DNA of 64,000 nt from Caulobacter hibisci (GCF_016135805.1 NZ_JADWOX010000004.1:186001-250000); one strand, 5' to 3'; positions 50,446 through 59,700 are shown, numbered from the stretch's first letter. Numbers and translations are program-made. Notes: generated by a model from the sequence alone, not told the origin.

Positions 50446-51900
50446 CTAGCTCACCCGCCAATCGGCGCCCGTGGCTGCGAACAGCCGGATGGCGTCGGCC
50501 AGCTTGCGGCCCTCGGCGCGGGCGCGGGTCGCGCGGGCGGCGTTGAGCGCCCGCTGGGCGTCGACCACCTCCAACAGCGTGCCGCCGCCCCGGCTGAAGG
50601 CCAGGCGGGAAAGGCGCAGGCGCTCGGCGGCCTGGGCCTCCACACGGTCCTGGGCCGCCAGGGCGCTCTCGTCGGCCGACAGGGCCGACAGGGCGTCGGC
50701 GACCTGGCCGAAGGCGGTCAGCACGGTCTGCTGGTAGCGGGCCGAGGCCGCGCGGGCGGCCGCCCTCGCCTGCTCGCGCCGGGCCTTCAGCGTTCCGCCG
50801 TCGAACAGCGGCGCTGTGAGCCCCGCCCCGATGTCCCAGCCGCTGGCGTCGTAGCTGAACAGGTCCTTGGGCTTCAGAGCGCCCTGGGTCAGGCCGGCGG
50901 ACAGCTTGAGGTTCGGATAGAGGTCGGCGGTGGCCACGCCAATGTCCGCGGTCGCCACGTGCAGCTCGGCCTCGGCGGCCAGGATGTCGGGGCGCTTGCG
51001 GACCAGGGCCGACGGCAGGACCACCGGCACGGGGGCCGACAGCTTCAGGGTGTCGAGGGTGAAGGCCGGGGCGCGCCAGTCGGCGGGGGCCTTGCCGACC
51101 AGCAGGGCCAGGGCGTGGCGGGCGGCGGCCAGTTCGCCCTGCAGCGGCGGCAGCTGGGCGCGGTCCTGCTCCAGCTGGGCCTGGGCCGAGACGCCGGCCA
51201 GGCGGGTCGTCCCGCCCAGGGCGTCGGCCTTGCGGACGAGGTCGATATTGGCCTGGTCGTCGGCGATCATCCGCTCGACGGCGGCGATCTGGCCTTGCAG
51301 CGCGGCTATGGTCGCCGCCTGCAGGGCGATATTGGCGGTCAGGCTGAGATAGGCCGCCTCGGCCCGGCGGCCCTGCGCTTGGGCCTGAGCCGTGGCGCTC
51401 TCGATGCGGCGCTTCTGGCCGCCCCAGAGGTCGAGGTCGTAGCCGACCGTCCCGCCCACCGAATAGAGGCTGAAGGTCGGGTTGCTCAGGGTGATGTCGC
51501 CAAAGCTGGTGAAGCCGAACGACTGCAGGTTGGCGCGCTCGCGGTCGACGCCCGCGCTGACGCCGGCCTGCGGGCCGGCCGCGCCGCGCGCCGCCGCCAG
51601 GGCCGAACGGGCCTGGGCCAAGGTCGCGTCGGCCTCGGCCAGGGACGGATTGCCGGCCAGGGCCTGGCGGATGGTCGCGTCGAGCTCGGGCGAGCCCAGG
51701 GCCGTCCACCAGGGGCCGACACCAGCCTGGTCGAGCGTGGCGGCAGACGCCGGCAGGGCCTCGTCCTGGCTGATATAGGCGGTCGTCTGCGGGGTCTCGG
51801 GGGCCTGGAAGTTCGGGCCGACCGTGGTGCAGGCGGCCAGGGCGGAGAGGCTGATCGCGCTCAGCAGGGTTACGAGGCGGGTCTTAGTGGTCGGCGACAT
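50446..51900 (-). CDS. RND/MFS-type outer-membrane efflux lipoprotein, NodT family
   Basis: This 484-residue outer-membrane factor completes a tripartite pump with the EmrA- and EmrB-like proteins encoded just upstream. The N-terminus ends in the lipobox LAACTTVGP, so it is lipid-anchored. Two similar halves of long alpha-helical repeats with short beta segments follow, as in TolC/NodT proteins: QAGVGPWWTALGSPELDATI and AEADATLAQARSALAAARGA in the first, and RKRPDILAAEAELHVATADIGVA in the second. It overlaps emrB by 17 nt, so translation is coupled. Substrates are likely hydrophobic toxins or drugs. Confidence 0.94.
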   Translation of the reverse strand: MSPTTKTRLVTLLSAISLSALAACTTVGPNFQAPETPQTTAYISQDEALPASAATLDQAGVGPWWTALGSPELDATIRQALAGNPSLAEADATLAQARSALAAARGAAGPQAGVSAGVDRERANLQSFGFTSFGDITLSNPTFSLYSVGGTVGYDLDLWGGQKRRIESATAQAQAQGRRAEAAYLSLTANIALQAATIAALQGQIAAVERMIADDQANIDLVRKADALGGTTRLAGVSAQAQLEQDRAQLPPLQGELAAARHALALLVGKAPADWRAPAFTLDTLKLSAPVPVVLPSALVRKRPDILAAEAELHVATADIGVATADLYPNLKLSAGLTQGALKPKDLFSYDASGWDIGAGLTAPLFDGGTLKARREQARAAARAASARYQQTVLTAFGQVADALSALSADESALAAQDRVEAQAAERLRLSRLAFSRGGGTLLEVVDAQRALNAARATRARAEGRKLADAIRLFAATGADWRVS

Positions 51901-53425
51901 GAACGGTCTCGCCCCCTTTGGCTTTCGGGGTTCGCATGAGCAGGATGAGCGGTGAGCAGGCCACGGTGATGACCAGCATCAGGCGGAAGTCGTCGAGATA
52001 GGCCAGCATCGAGGCCTGGCGATTGATGACGCCGTTGAAGGCGGCCATGGCGTTCTGGGTCAGGAAAACGCTTTGGGCGTAGGCCTGGTACAGCGGGTTG
52101 TCGGGCCGGGCATGCTCGACCAGCACGGCGTGGTGCTTCTCGATGCCGCTGACGAACAGGGCCTGCATGATCGAGATGCCGGCCGCCGAGCCGATGTTGC
52201 GCACCAGGGTGAAGAGCCCGGCGCCCTCGGCCCGCAGCTCGGGCTTGACGGTCGCGAAGGCGATGGTGCTGAGCGGAACGAAGATCAGGCCCGTCCCCGC
52301 CCCCGACAGAAAGCCGGAGATGATGATCAGGTGGGTGTCCATGCCCAAGCTGAAATGGCTCATCTGCCACAGCGAGACGATGCTGACGGCCATGCCGATG
52401 GCCAGGATCAGCTTGATGTTCATCCGCCCGACCAGCTGGCCGACGGCGAACATGGCGATGAAGGAGCCCAGGCCCCGGGGCATGGAGACCAGGCCCGTAA
52501 AGGCCACCGGGTAGCCCAGCAGGGTCTGCATCATCGGCGGCAGCAGGGCCAGGGTGCTGTAGAGCAGGATGCCGATGAAGAAGCCGAAGAAGCAGCAGGT
52601 CAGGAAGTTGCCGTCGGCCAGCAGGGCGCGCGAGACGAACGGCTTCTCGGCCGTCGCCAGCTGCACGCCGAACACCCACAGGGCGATGACGCAGACGATC
52701 ACATAGGTCCAGATCTCGGCCGAGCCCAGCCAGTCCTGGCCGGGACCGCGGTCGAGCATCAGCTGGAAGGCGCCGATGGCGATGGCCAGGCTGGCGAAGC
52801 CCAGGATGTCGAAGCGCTTCTTCTCAGTTCCCTTCTTCTCGGACAGGAAGAAGAACACCCCGCAGAAGGCCAGGACGCCGACCGGCAGGTTGATGAAGAA
52901 CACCCAGCGCCAGTCGAGATTGTCGGTCAGCCAGCCGCCCAGGGCCGGGCCCAGGATCGGACCCAGCACCGCGCCGGCGCCCCAGACGGCCATGGCCTGG
53001 CCGTGGCGGTGGGGCGGGTTGATGTCGAGCAGCACCGCCTGCGACAGCGGGATCAGGGCCGCGCCGAACAGGCCTTGCAGCAGGCGGAACAGCACGATCT
53101 CAACCAGGCTGTTGGCGATCCCGCACAGCATCGAGGCGACCGTGAAGCCGACGATGCAGACATTGAGCACCATCTTGCGGCCCAGGCGCTCGGTCATGAA
53201 GCCGGTCAGCGGCGTCATGATCGTGGCGGCGACGATGTAGGAGGTCAGCACCCAGGTGATCTGGTCGGCCGAGGCCGAGACGCTGCCCTGAATGTGCGGC
53301 AGGGCGACGTTGGCGATCGTCGTGTCCAGCGAGATCATGATCGTCGCCAGCATCACCGACACCGTGATCGGCGTGCGGTTGGCGACGTCGCGCTCGTGGC
53401 CGGACAGGGTCCGGGCGGGGCTCAT
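51884..53425 (-). CDS. emrB: DHA2-family MFS drug/proton antiporter, EmrB-like
   Basis: This 513-residue transporter of the 14-helix DHA2 family is the inner-membrane motor of a three-part efflux pump. It opens with MLATIMISLDTTIANVALPHI (motif D1-like, read in two parts around LDTTI), then GFMTERLGRKMVL as motif A, GAGAVLGPILGPALGGWL as motif C, and many hydrophobic helices to the end. The ATG at 53425 overlaps the emrA stop by 4 nt, and its own stop overlaps nodT. The three genes form one tight operon. Proton-driven export of hydrophobic compounds is expected. Confidence 0.95.
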   Translation of the reverse strand: MSPARTLSGHERDVANRTPITVSVMLATIMISLDTTIANVALPHIQGSVSASADQITWVLTSYIVAATIMTPLTGFMTERLGRKMVLNVCIVGFTVASMLCGIANSLVEIVLFRLLQGLFGAALIPLSQAVLLDINPPHRHGQAMAVWGAGAVLGPILGPALGGWLTDNLDWRWVFFINLPVGVLAFCGVFFFLSEKKGTEKKRFDILGFASLAIAIGAFQLMLDRGPGQDWLGSAEIWTYVIVCVIALWVFGVQLATAEKPFVSRALLADGNFLTCCFFGFFIGILLYSTLALLPPMMQTLLGYPVAFTGLVSMPRGLGSFIAMFAVGQLVGRMNIKLILAIGMAVSIVSLWQMSHFSLGMDTHLIIISGFLSGAGTGLIFVPLSTIAFATVKPELRAEGAGLFTLVRNIGSAAGISIMQALFVSGIEKHHAVLVEHARPDNPLYQAYAQSVFLTQNAMAAFNGVINRQASMLAYLDDFRLMLVITVACSPLILLMRTPKAKGGETVHVADH

Positions 53426-54501
53426 CCCTGGCGGCCCGAGCGCACGTCGACCGTGACCTTGGCAGACAGGCCGGCCCCCAGGTTGGCGGGCGGCGCCTCG
53501 TCGAGCACCAGGCGCACTGGCACGCGCTGGACGACCTTGACCCAGTTGCCGCTGGCGTTCTCGGCCGGCAGCAGGGCGAAGCTGGAGCCGGTGCCGGGGC
53601 TGAAGCTGGCCACATGGGCCTTCAGTGGCTTGTCGTAGGCGTCGAGCTTGACGGTGGCCGGCTGGCCGACGCGCATGTGGGCCAGCTGGTCTTCCTTGAA
53701 GTTGGCCTCGATCCAGGGCTTGCCCGAGACCAGCCAGAACACCGGCTGCGAGGCGGTGACGCGGGCGCCGACCTGCAGCTGCTCGACCTTGGCGGCGACG
53801 CCGTCGGCGGGGGCCAGGACGGCGGCGTAGGAGCGATCGAGCTTGGCGCGCTCCAGCCTGGCCTGTGCTTCCAGCACCTTGGGCTGGCGGGCGTCGGGCG
53901 CGCCGGCCTCGCCGCCGAGGTCGGCCAGGGCGGTGGCGATCTGCTGGCGGACGACGGTGATCTGCCGCTGGGCCTGGTCGGCGGCGTGACGGGCCTGGTC
54001 GGCCTGGGCCTGGGTGGCGACGCCGGCGGCGGCGAGATCCCGCTGGCGGGCGGCCTCGCGCTTGGCATAGGCGGCGGTCTCTTCGGCGGCGGCCAGGTCG
54101 GCCAGGCGCTCGTCATAGACCGCGCGGCGGCCCTGGACGTCGAAGCGGGCCTGGGCCAGGGCGGCCTCGGCTTCCGACACGGCGACGTCGTAGTCGGCGG
54201 CGTCCAGACGGAACAGCACCTGCCCCTTTCTGACGGCCTGGTTCTCGTGGACGTCGATCTCGGTGACCCGGCCGCCGATGCTGGCGCTGATGGCCGTGCG
54301 GCTGGCCTGAATATAGGCGTTGTCGGTGGCCTGCGACTTGCCGCCGGTCAGCAGCACGACGCCGACCCCGGCCAGGATGACCAGCGGCACGCCGGCCATC
54401 AGCGGCCAGCGCAGCCGCTGGCCCAGGGTCTTTTGCGGCCGCCTGCGGGCCGCGCCGACTTCGGCCTCGGCGATGGCGTCGTAACCTTCAGCGTCGCTCA
54501 C
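53422..54501 (-). CDS. emrA: HlyD/EmrA-family membrane fusion protein
   Basis: This 359-residue periplasmic adaptor links EmrB to the NodT channel. A short cytoplasmic N-terminus is followed by one transmembrane helix (about 33-52, PLMAGVPLVILAGVGVVLL). Next come the lipoyl-like half motif TEIDVHENQAVRKGQVLFRLD, split by a long coiled coil of about 100 residues, and the beta-barrel region VWVDANFKE-like IEANFKEDQLAHMRVGQPA. The start is GTG at 54501, with GGAG 6 bp upstream; the frame is open further upstream without similarity. A LysR gene diverges from its start, 121 bp away. Confidence 0.92.
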   Translation of the reverse strand: MSDAEGYDAIAEAEVGAARRRPQKTLGQRLRWPLMAGVPLVILAGVGVVLLTGGKSQATDNAYIQASRTAISASIGGRVTEIDVHENQAVRKGQVLFRLDAADYDVAVSEAEAALAQARFDVQGRRAVYDERLADLAAAEETAAYAKREAARQRDLAAAGVATQAQADQARHAADQAQRQITVVRQQIATALADLGGEAGAPDARQPKVLEAQARLERAKLDRSYAAVLAPADGVAAKVEQLQVGARVTASQPVFWLVSGKPWIEANFKEDQLAHMRVGQPATVKLDAYDKPLKAHVASFSPGTGSSFALLPAENASGNWVKVVQRVPVRLVLDEAPPANLGAGLSAKVTVDVRSGRQG

Positions 54502-54622
54502 GCGCTGCTCCACGTCTCTTCGAATTGTGCGGGGAATCCCAGGGTCCGTCGGATCGCGAACCTTGAGCGGCGAAATAGGACTCCGCCGGTCATGAGAGAA
54601 ATGATATCTCTTCACGGCAGCC

Positions 54623-55582
54623 ATGAACGCCATCAATTTCAGAACCGCCGACCTCAACCTCTTCCGGGTGTTCGTCATCCTGCTGGAGGAGAACAACGCC
54701 ACGCGGGCGGGCGAACGCCTGGGCCTGTCGCAGTCGGCGGTCAGCCACGCCCTGCGCCGCCTGCGCGAGCTTGTCGGCGACGACCTGTTCGTGCGCGGCC
54801 AGACCGGCCTTCGGCCGACGCCGCGCGCCCTGGAGATCGCCGACACCGCCCGCACGGCCCTGAAGCTGCTAGAGACCGCCGTCTCGGCCCCGCGCTTCGA
54901 CCCGGCCGTCGACCCGCACGCCTTCAACATCGCCGCCGGCACCTATGTGACCTACGTCCTGGGCCCGCTGATCGCCGAGCGGGTGATGGCGGCCGCGCCC
55001 AACGTCCAGATCCACTTCCGCAATCCCTATGCGGGCATGACCGAGGATCTCGACACTGGGCGGCTCGACATGGTGATCGGCTGTTTCGAGGTGATCCCGG
55101 GCCGCTTCACCTACACCCAGCTGTTCGACGAGACCGGCGTCTGGGTGATGCGCGCCGACCATCCGGCGGCCTCCCAATCCATAAAGACGGGCCCCATGGA
55201 CTACGAGGCCCTGGCCCGCCTGCCGCGTCTGGGCGTCACCGGCGGCGACGAGGATCCCGACCGCACTTCGTCCGGCCACCTGGGCCTGCGCCGGGTGACC
55301 TCGTGGGGCGAGCGCTACGCCCTGGGCGATGATCCGTACCAGCCGTTCTCGGTGCAGGATTCGTTCAGCGCCCTGAACATGGTCAGCCGCTCGGACATGA
55401 TCTGCCTGCTGCCCCGGCGCCTCGCCCAGACGGCGGCCGACCGCGGCAAGGTGCGGGCCATCGAGCCGCCCAACGCCCCACCGCCGACGCCGTTCGGGGC
55501 GGTGCTGCGGGCCAGCGACGACGCGGCCTCGCCCAACGGCTGGCTGCTGGACCTCTGCCGCGAGGCGGCCGCCCGCCTCTAG
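54623..55582 (+). CDS. LysR-family transcriptional regulator
   Basis: This 319-residue LysR regulator has the N-terminal winged helix (FRTADLNLFRVFVILLEENNATRAGERLGLSQSAVSHALRRLREL, read in parts) and a substrate-binding domain from about residue 95. The helix-turn-helix serine-glutamine (GLSQSAVSHAL) is canonical. It diverges from emrA with 121 bp between and also lies 107 bp upstream of the cysteine-hydrolase operon in the same direction, so it could control either. LysR proteins most often regulate the divergent gene, which favours the efflux operon, but the ligand is unknown. Confidence 0.92.
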   Translation: MNAINFRTADLNLFRVFVILLEENNATRAGERLGLSQSAVSHALRRLRELVGDDLFVRGQTGLRPTPRALEIADTARTALKLLETAVSAPRFDPAVDPHAFNIAAGTYVTYVLGPLIAERVMAAAPNVQIHFRNPYAGMTEDLDTGRLDMVIGCFEVIPGRFTYTQLFDETGVWVMRADHPAASQSIKTGPMDYEALARLPRLGVTGGDEDPDRTSSGHLGLRRVTSWGERYALGDDPYQPFSVQDSFSALNMVSRSDMICLLPRRLAQTAADRGKVRAIEPPNAPPPTPFGAVLRASDDAASPNGWLLDLCREAAARL

Positions 55583-55689
55583 AGCCGCTTCACTTGCCGC
55601 CAGCCGCAACCAACTTTTCCGGCGGCGTCATTTCTCTATGCGCCGCGCGCTGGTCTTGGTGATCTCCAGAGACACCAGGGAATCCAGCC

Positions 55690-56328
55690 TTGACCTACAC
55701 CCCCGACAACGCCCGCCCGATGATCGTCGGCCAGCCCGTCCTCGTGGTCATCGACGTCCAGAAGGGCTCGTTCATGGACTGGCCGGCGTCGGAACGCCTG
55801 CCGCTGCTGCCTGACCGCGTCGAGCGCATGCACCGCGTGCGCACCCTGGTCGACGCCGCCCGCGAAGCCGACATCCCGGTGGTGTTCTTCAAGGAAGTGC
55901 ACCGCCCCAATATGATCGACTTCGGCCGCGAGTTGGACGGCCGTGAGGACGTGCACTGCATCGAGACCTCGCCGGGCACCGAGTTCGCCATCGAGGAGCT
56001 GGGCATCGTCGAGGGCGACTACCTGCTGGCCAAGCGCCGCTACTCCTGCTTCTACGGCACCGAGCTGGAGATCCTGCTGAAGGGGCTGAAGGCCGAGACC
56101 CTGATCCTCTGCGGCGGCTTCACCGACGTCTGCGTGCACTACACCTTCGTCGACGGCCATCAGGGCGACTACTACTGCCGCGTGGTCGAGGACTGCGTGA
56201 CGGCTTCGTCGCAGCCGGCCCATGACGCGGCGCTGAACGCCATGGAATACATGCAGACGGGCGCCCGCCGGATGTCGGACGAGATCGTCGAGGGCTTCCA
56301 GACCTACGCCGCGAAGGCCGCTGCATGA
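55690..56328 (+). CDS. Isochorismatase-like cysteine hydrolase, possibly ureido/biuret-type
   Basis: This 212-residue hydrolase has the full triad of the family: D in LVVIDVQKGSF, K in LLAKRRYSCFYG and the nucleophile cysteine in GGFTDVCVHYTFVD. Related enzymes include biuret hydrolase and N-carbamoylsarcosine amidohydrolase, which free ammonia or allophanate-type products. The start is TTG at 55690. It is the first gene of an operon ending in allophanate hydrolase and overlaps the next gene by 4 nt. That position suggests it produces, or helps to produce, an allophanate precursor. The exact substrate is an inference. Confidence 0.85.
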   Translation: MTYTPDNARPMIVGQPVLVVIDVQKGSFMDWPASERLPLLPDRVERMHRVRTLVDAAREADIPVVFFKEVHRPNMIDFGRELDGREDVHCIETSPGTEFAIEELGIVEGDYLLAKRRYSCFYGTELEILLKGLKAETLILCGGFTDVCVHYTFVDGHQGDYYCRVVEDCVTASSQPAHDAALNAMEYMQTGARRMSDEIVEGFQTYAAKAAA

Positions 56329-57146
56329 GCACGGCCGATCCCTACGGCGCCCAGGCCCATGCCCGCGCCCAGGGCGGCGCGGTGGTCGAGGCCATGCCCA
56401 CCCTGCCCGCCTCGGCCGCGACCGACATCCCCGAGGGCGTGTCGCCCGACGACATGGTCTGGGCCGAGACGATCGCGGCCGGCGGCTATGCCTCAAAGCA
56501 GATCGCCCGCGGGACCCGCCTGCGGCTGACCGACCTGGCCGGCGACGGCTGCGTGTCGATGCTGCTGTTCAACGCCGAGCGCCCGGTCGAGCGGCTGAAC
56601 GTGGCCGACACGCTGAAGATCCAGTGGAACGGCTACCTCGGCGCCGGGCGCTTCCTGCTGTCGGACATGGGCCGGGTGCTGATGAGCATTCTGGAGGACG
56701 AGGCCGGCGCGCACGACGCCTTCTGCGGCCCATCCACGCCCTGGAGCATCGCGGCCAGGTACGGCCAGGCCGGCAACTACGGTCCGCATCCGTCGAGCCG
56801 CGAGCGGTTCGGCCTGGCGGTCGGCAAGTACGGCTTGGGCCGCAAGGACATCCATCCCTGCATCACCTGGTTCAAGGGCGCCAAGGTCGAGGCCGACGGG
56901 GCGATCACGCCCCAGGTCGGGCCGTTCGCGCCGGGCCGCAGCCTGCTGCTGCGGGCCGAGATGGACCTGATCGTGGTGCTGGCCAACACCCCGCACGTGC
57001 TGGATCCGCGTCCCGACTACACGGTCACTCCCGTGCGGGCCCAGGCCTGGCGCGGTCCCGTCGCGGCCGCCGACGACGCAATCCGCACCGGCACGCCGGA
57101 GGGCCTGCGCGCCTTCCTCAACGTCGAAGACTACTACGCCCGCTAG
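56325..57146 (+). CDS. DUF1989 urea-carboxylase-associated protein 1, carboxyguanidine deiminase type
   Basis: This 273-residue DUF1989 protein is one of two paired urea-carboxylase-associated proteins (UAAP1). In the guanidine pathway the pair has been shown, in work I recall, to act as carboxyguanidine deiminase (CgdA/CgdB) producing allophanate. Family marks are DMVWAETIAAGGYASKQIARGT, FNAERPVERLNVADTLKIQW, LLSDMGRVLMSI and DAFCGPSTPWSIAARYG. It overlaps the hydrolase gene by 4 nt and is followed by UAAP2 after 9 bp. The guanidine or urea carboxylase that usually accompanies it is absent here. Confidence 0.85.
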   Translation: MSTADPYGAQAHARAQGGAVVEAMPTLPASAATDIPEGVSPDDMVWAETIAAGGYASKQIARGTRLRLTDLAGDGCVSMLLFNAERPVERLNVADTLKIQWNGYLGAGRFLLSDMGRVLMSILEDEAGAHDAFCGPSTPWSIAARYGQAGNYGPHPSSRERFGLAVGKYGLGRKDIHPCITWFKGAKVEADGAITPQVGPFAPGRSLLLRAEMDLIVVLANTPHVLDPRPDYTVTPVRAQAWRGPVAAADDAIRTGTPEGLRAFLNVEDYYAR

Positions 57147-57155
57147 GAGGGTCCG

Positions 57156-57776
57156 ATGCGCGAAGACCTCAACACCGCGATCCTCCACGACGAGGTCGTG
57201 CCCGCCCGCGCCCCGTGGATGCACGACCTGAAGGCGGGCCAGACGCTGGAGATCGTCGACCTGGAGGGCAACCAGGCGGTCGACTTCCTGATGTACGCCA
57301 CCGCCGACGACGCCGAACGCTACAGCGCCCAGGACACCATCGCCGCCCAGGGCAACCTGTTCTTGCGCGACGGGGCGGTGCTGCTGTCGAACGAGGGTCG
57401 GCCGATGATGCGGATCGTGGCCACCAACGTCGCCTATCACGACACCATCGGCGGGGCCTGCTCGTGCGAGAGCAACACCCTGCGCTATGGCCACCACACC
57501 AAGGACCAGCACGCCTGCGTCGACAACTTCCTCGACGCCAACGGCCGGGCCGGCCGCAACAAGCGCGACATGGTCAGCAACATCAACTGGTTCATGAACG
57601 TGCCCGTCGAGGCCGACGGCGCGCTGGGCATCGTCGACGGCATCTCCGCGCCGGGCCTGTCGGTGACCTTGCTGGCCGAGATGGACGTCACGGTGGTGGT
57701 CTCCAACTGCCCGCAGATCAACAACCCCTGCAACGGCTTCGACCCGACGCCGGTGCGCATGGTGGTGCGGGCGTGA
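57156..57776 (+). CDS. DUF1989 urea-carboxylase-associated protein 2
   Basis: This 206-residue second DUF1989 protein (UAAP2) is the likely partner subunit of the one just upstream. It has LEIVDLEGNQAVDFLMY, EGRPMMRIVATNVAYHDTIGGACSCESNTLRYGHHT (read in parts) and NPCNGFDPTPVRM near the end. The cysteine-rich CSCESNT stretch and the paired histidines that follow are strong family features and may bind a metal. AGGAGG just before the ATG is a good ribosome-binding site. Its TGA overlaps the GTG start of the allophanate hydrolase gene. Function inferred: deimination of a carboxylated ureido or guanidino compound. Confidence 0.87.
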   Translation: MREDLNTAILHDEVVPARAPWMHDLKAGQTLEIVDLEGNQAVDFLMYATADDAERYSAQDTIAAQGNLFLRDGAVLLSNEGRPMMRIVATNVAYHDTIGGACSCESNTLRYGHHTKDQHACVDNFLDANGRAGRNKRDMVSNINWFMNVPVEADGALGIVDGISAPGLSVTLLAEMDVTVVVSNCPQINNPCNGFDPTPVRMVVRA

Positions 57777-59521
57777 GCGCGCGGGCGCTCGCGGCGGCCG
57801 TCGCCGCCGGCGAGATCACCGCGCTGGAGGCGGCCGAGGCCGCCCTGGCCCGCATCGCCGCCTATGACGCTGTCCAACCGCAGGTGTGGATCGAGCGGCT
57901 GAGCCCCGAGGCGGTGCGCGCCTACGCCCGCGCCGTCGATGCGCGGATCGCGGCCGGCGAGGTCCTGCCGCTGGCCGGCGCGACCTTTGCCATCAAGGAC
58001 AATATCGATCTGGTCGGCCTGCCCACGACAGCCGGCTGTCCGGACTTCGCCTATGCGCCGGACGCCTCGGCGTTCGTTGTCCAGCGGTTGATCGCGGCCG
58101 GGGCCATTCCGGTCGGCAAGACCAATCTCGACCAGTTCGCCACCGGCCTGAACGGCACCCGCAGCCCGCACGGCGCGCCGCACTGCGTGTTCAACCGCGC
58201 CTTCGTCAGCGGCGGGTCGAGCTCGGGATCGGCGGTCGCCGTGGCGGCGGGCCTGGTCAGCTTCGCCCTGGGCACCGACACCGCCGGATCGGGCCGCGTC
58301 CCGGCCGCCTTCAACAACCTGGTGGGCTTCAAGCCGACCAAGGGCCGCTGGAGCACCACGGGCCTTGTGCCGGCCTGCCGGTCGCTGGACTGCATCAGCG
58401 TCTTTACCCGCGATCTCGACGACGCGGCTCTGGTCGACGCGGTCGCCGCCGGTTTCGACGCCGCCGACCCGTTTTCGCGCCCGCTGGAGGACCGTCCCCG
58501 CGACGCGAGGCGCCTGGGCGCGCCCCTTCCCCATCAGCGCAACTTCCTGGGCGATGCGGCCGCCGCCCATCTCTACGAGCAGGCGCTGGAGCGGTTCGCC
58601 GCCGAGGGCGCGGAGATCGTGCCGATCGACATCGACTTCCTCAGCGAGGCCGCCCAGCTGCTCTATGGCGGCCCATGGGTGGCCGAGCGGACGGCGGCGC
58701 TGAAGACGGTGCTGGCCGACAATCCGGACGCCATCGATCCGACGGTGCGGACCATCGTCGAGGCCGGCCTCGACATCACCGCCGTCGAGCTGTTCGAAGG
58801 CGAATATCGGCTGAAGGCCCTGGCCCGACGGGCCGAGGCGCTGTGGGACGAGATCGACCTCTTGATCCTGCCCACGGCCCCGACCGCCTTCCGCATCGCC
58901 GAGCTGCGGGCCGAGCCTATCCGGCTGAACGCGGCGCTGGGGCTCTATACCAACTTCGTCAACCTGCTCGACATGAGCGCCCTGGCCGTGCCGGCCGGCT
59001 TCCGGGGCGGCGAGGTCGGGTTCGGCGTCACCCTCATCGGTCCGGCCCATGCCGACCGCGCCCTGATCGAGGCCGCCCGCCCCTATCTGGCGCGGCTGGA
59101 CGCTCCTGCCCCCGTTCTCGACCTTGGAGACAAGATGGAAACCATCACCCTCGCCGTCGTCGGCGCCCACCTGCAAGGCATGCCGCTGCACTGGCAGCTG
59201 ACCTCGCGCAACGCCCGCTTCCTGGGCGAGGCGAAGACGGCGCAGAGCTATCGCCTCTACGCCATCGCCAACTCGACCCCGCCCAAGCCGGCGCTCGTGC
59301 ATGCCGAAGGTGGCGCGCCGATCGCCGTGGAGCTGTACGAACTGGACCTGGCGAGCTTCGGCAGCTTCACCGCCGAGGTGCCCGCGCCGCTGGCCATCGG
59401 CTCGGTGACCCTGGACGACGGCCGCACGGTGAAGGGCTTCGTGGCCGAGCCCCGCGCGCTGGACGGCGCGGCGGAGATCACCGGCTTTGGCGGGTGGCGG
59501 GCCTATATCGCCAGCCTTTGA
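57773..59521 (+). CDS. atzF: Allophanate hydrolase
   Basis: AtzF cleaves allophanate to ammonia and carbon dioxide. The 582-residue protein has an amidase-signature domain with K75 in FAIKDNIDL, the Ser-rich VSGGSSSGSAVAVAAG, and the nucleophile region GTDTAGSGRVPAA around residue 173. After about residue 455 a C-terminal domain follows (METITLAVVGAHLQGMPLHWQL), as in full AtzF/DUR1 proteins. The start is GTG at 57773, overlapping the upstream stop as GTGA. It is the last gene of the four-gene set and gives the best clue to its purpose: nitrogen release by way of allophanate. Confidence 0.94.
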   Translation: MSARALAAAVAAGEITALEAAEAALARIAAYDAVQPQVWIERLSPEAVRAYARAVDARIAAGEVLPLAGATFAIKDNIDLVGLPTTAGCPDFAYAPDASAFVVQRLIAAGAIPVGKTNLDQFATGLNGTRSPHGAPHCVFNRAFVSGGSSSGSAVAVAAGLVSFALGTDTAGSGRVPAAFNNLVGFKPTKGRWSTTGLVPACRSLDCISVFTRDLDDAALVDAVAAGFDAADPFSRPLEDRPRDARRLGAPLPHQRNFLGDAAAAHLYEQALERFAAEGAEIVPIDIDFLSEAAQLLYGGPWVAERTAALKTVLADNPDAIDPTVRTIVEAGLDITAVELFEGEYRLKALARRAEALWDEIDLLILPTAPTAFRIAELRAEPIRLNAALGLYTNFVNLLDMSALAVPAGFRGGEVGFGVTLIGPAHADRALIEAARPYLARLDAPAPVLDLGDKMETITLAVVGAHLQGMPLHWQLTSRNARFLGEAKTAQSYRLYAIANSTPPKPALVHAEGGAPIAVELYELDLASFGSFTAEVPAPLAIGSVTLDDGRTVKGFVAEPRALDGAAEITGFGGWRAYIASL

Positions 59522-59541
59522 GCTGGCCTCTTTTCCTTGCA

Positions 59542-59656
59542 AACCGAGAATCCCCGCGAAGGCGGGGATCCAAGCTGAATCGGCGGGCCTATCCTCGGAC
59601 GGCGCCATGACCCGAGAGTCGGCTTGGATCCCCGCCTTCGCGGGGATTTTTCGGTT
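59542..59656. repeat. Paired-palindrome intergenic repeat, family A copy 2
   Basis: The left arm (59542-59575) and right arm (59622-59656) are reverse complements apart from one or two bases. Each contains TCCCCGC-gaag-GCGGGGA, with inner edges CCAAGC and GCTTGG. It lies between the convergent atzF and lipase genes and matches the copy at 62322. Confidence 0.9.
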
Positions 59657-59700
59657 TTGGGTGGGTGGTCCCCATTACTGCATGGGGACCCTTGTCCCCC

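Noticed and set aside
55583..55689. Guanidine riboswitch before the nitrogen-salvage operon
   Set aside because: The 107-bp gap is short and I could not find the conserved loops of a guanidine-I riboswitch; a covariance-model search would settle it.
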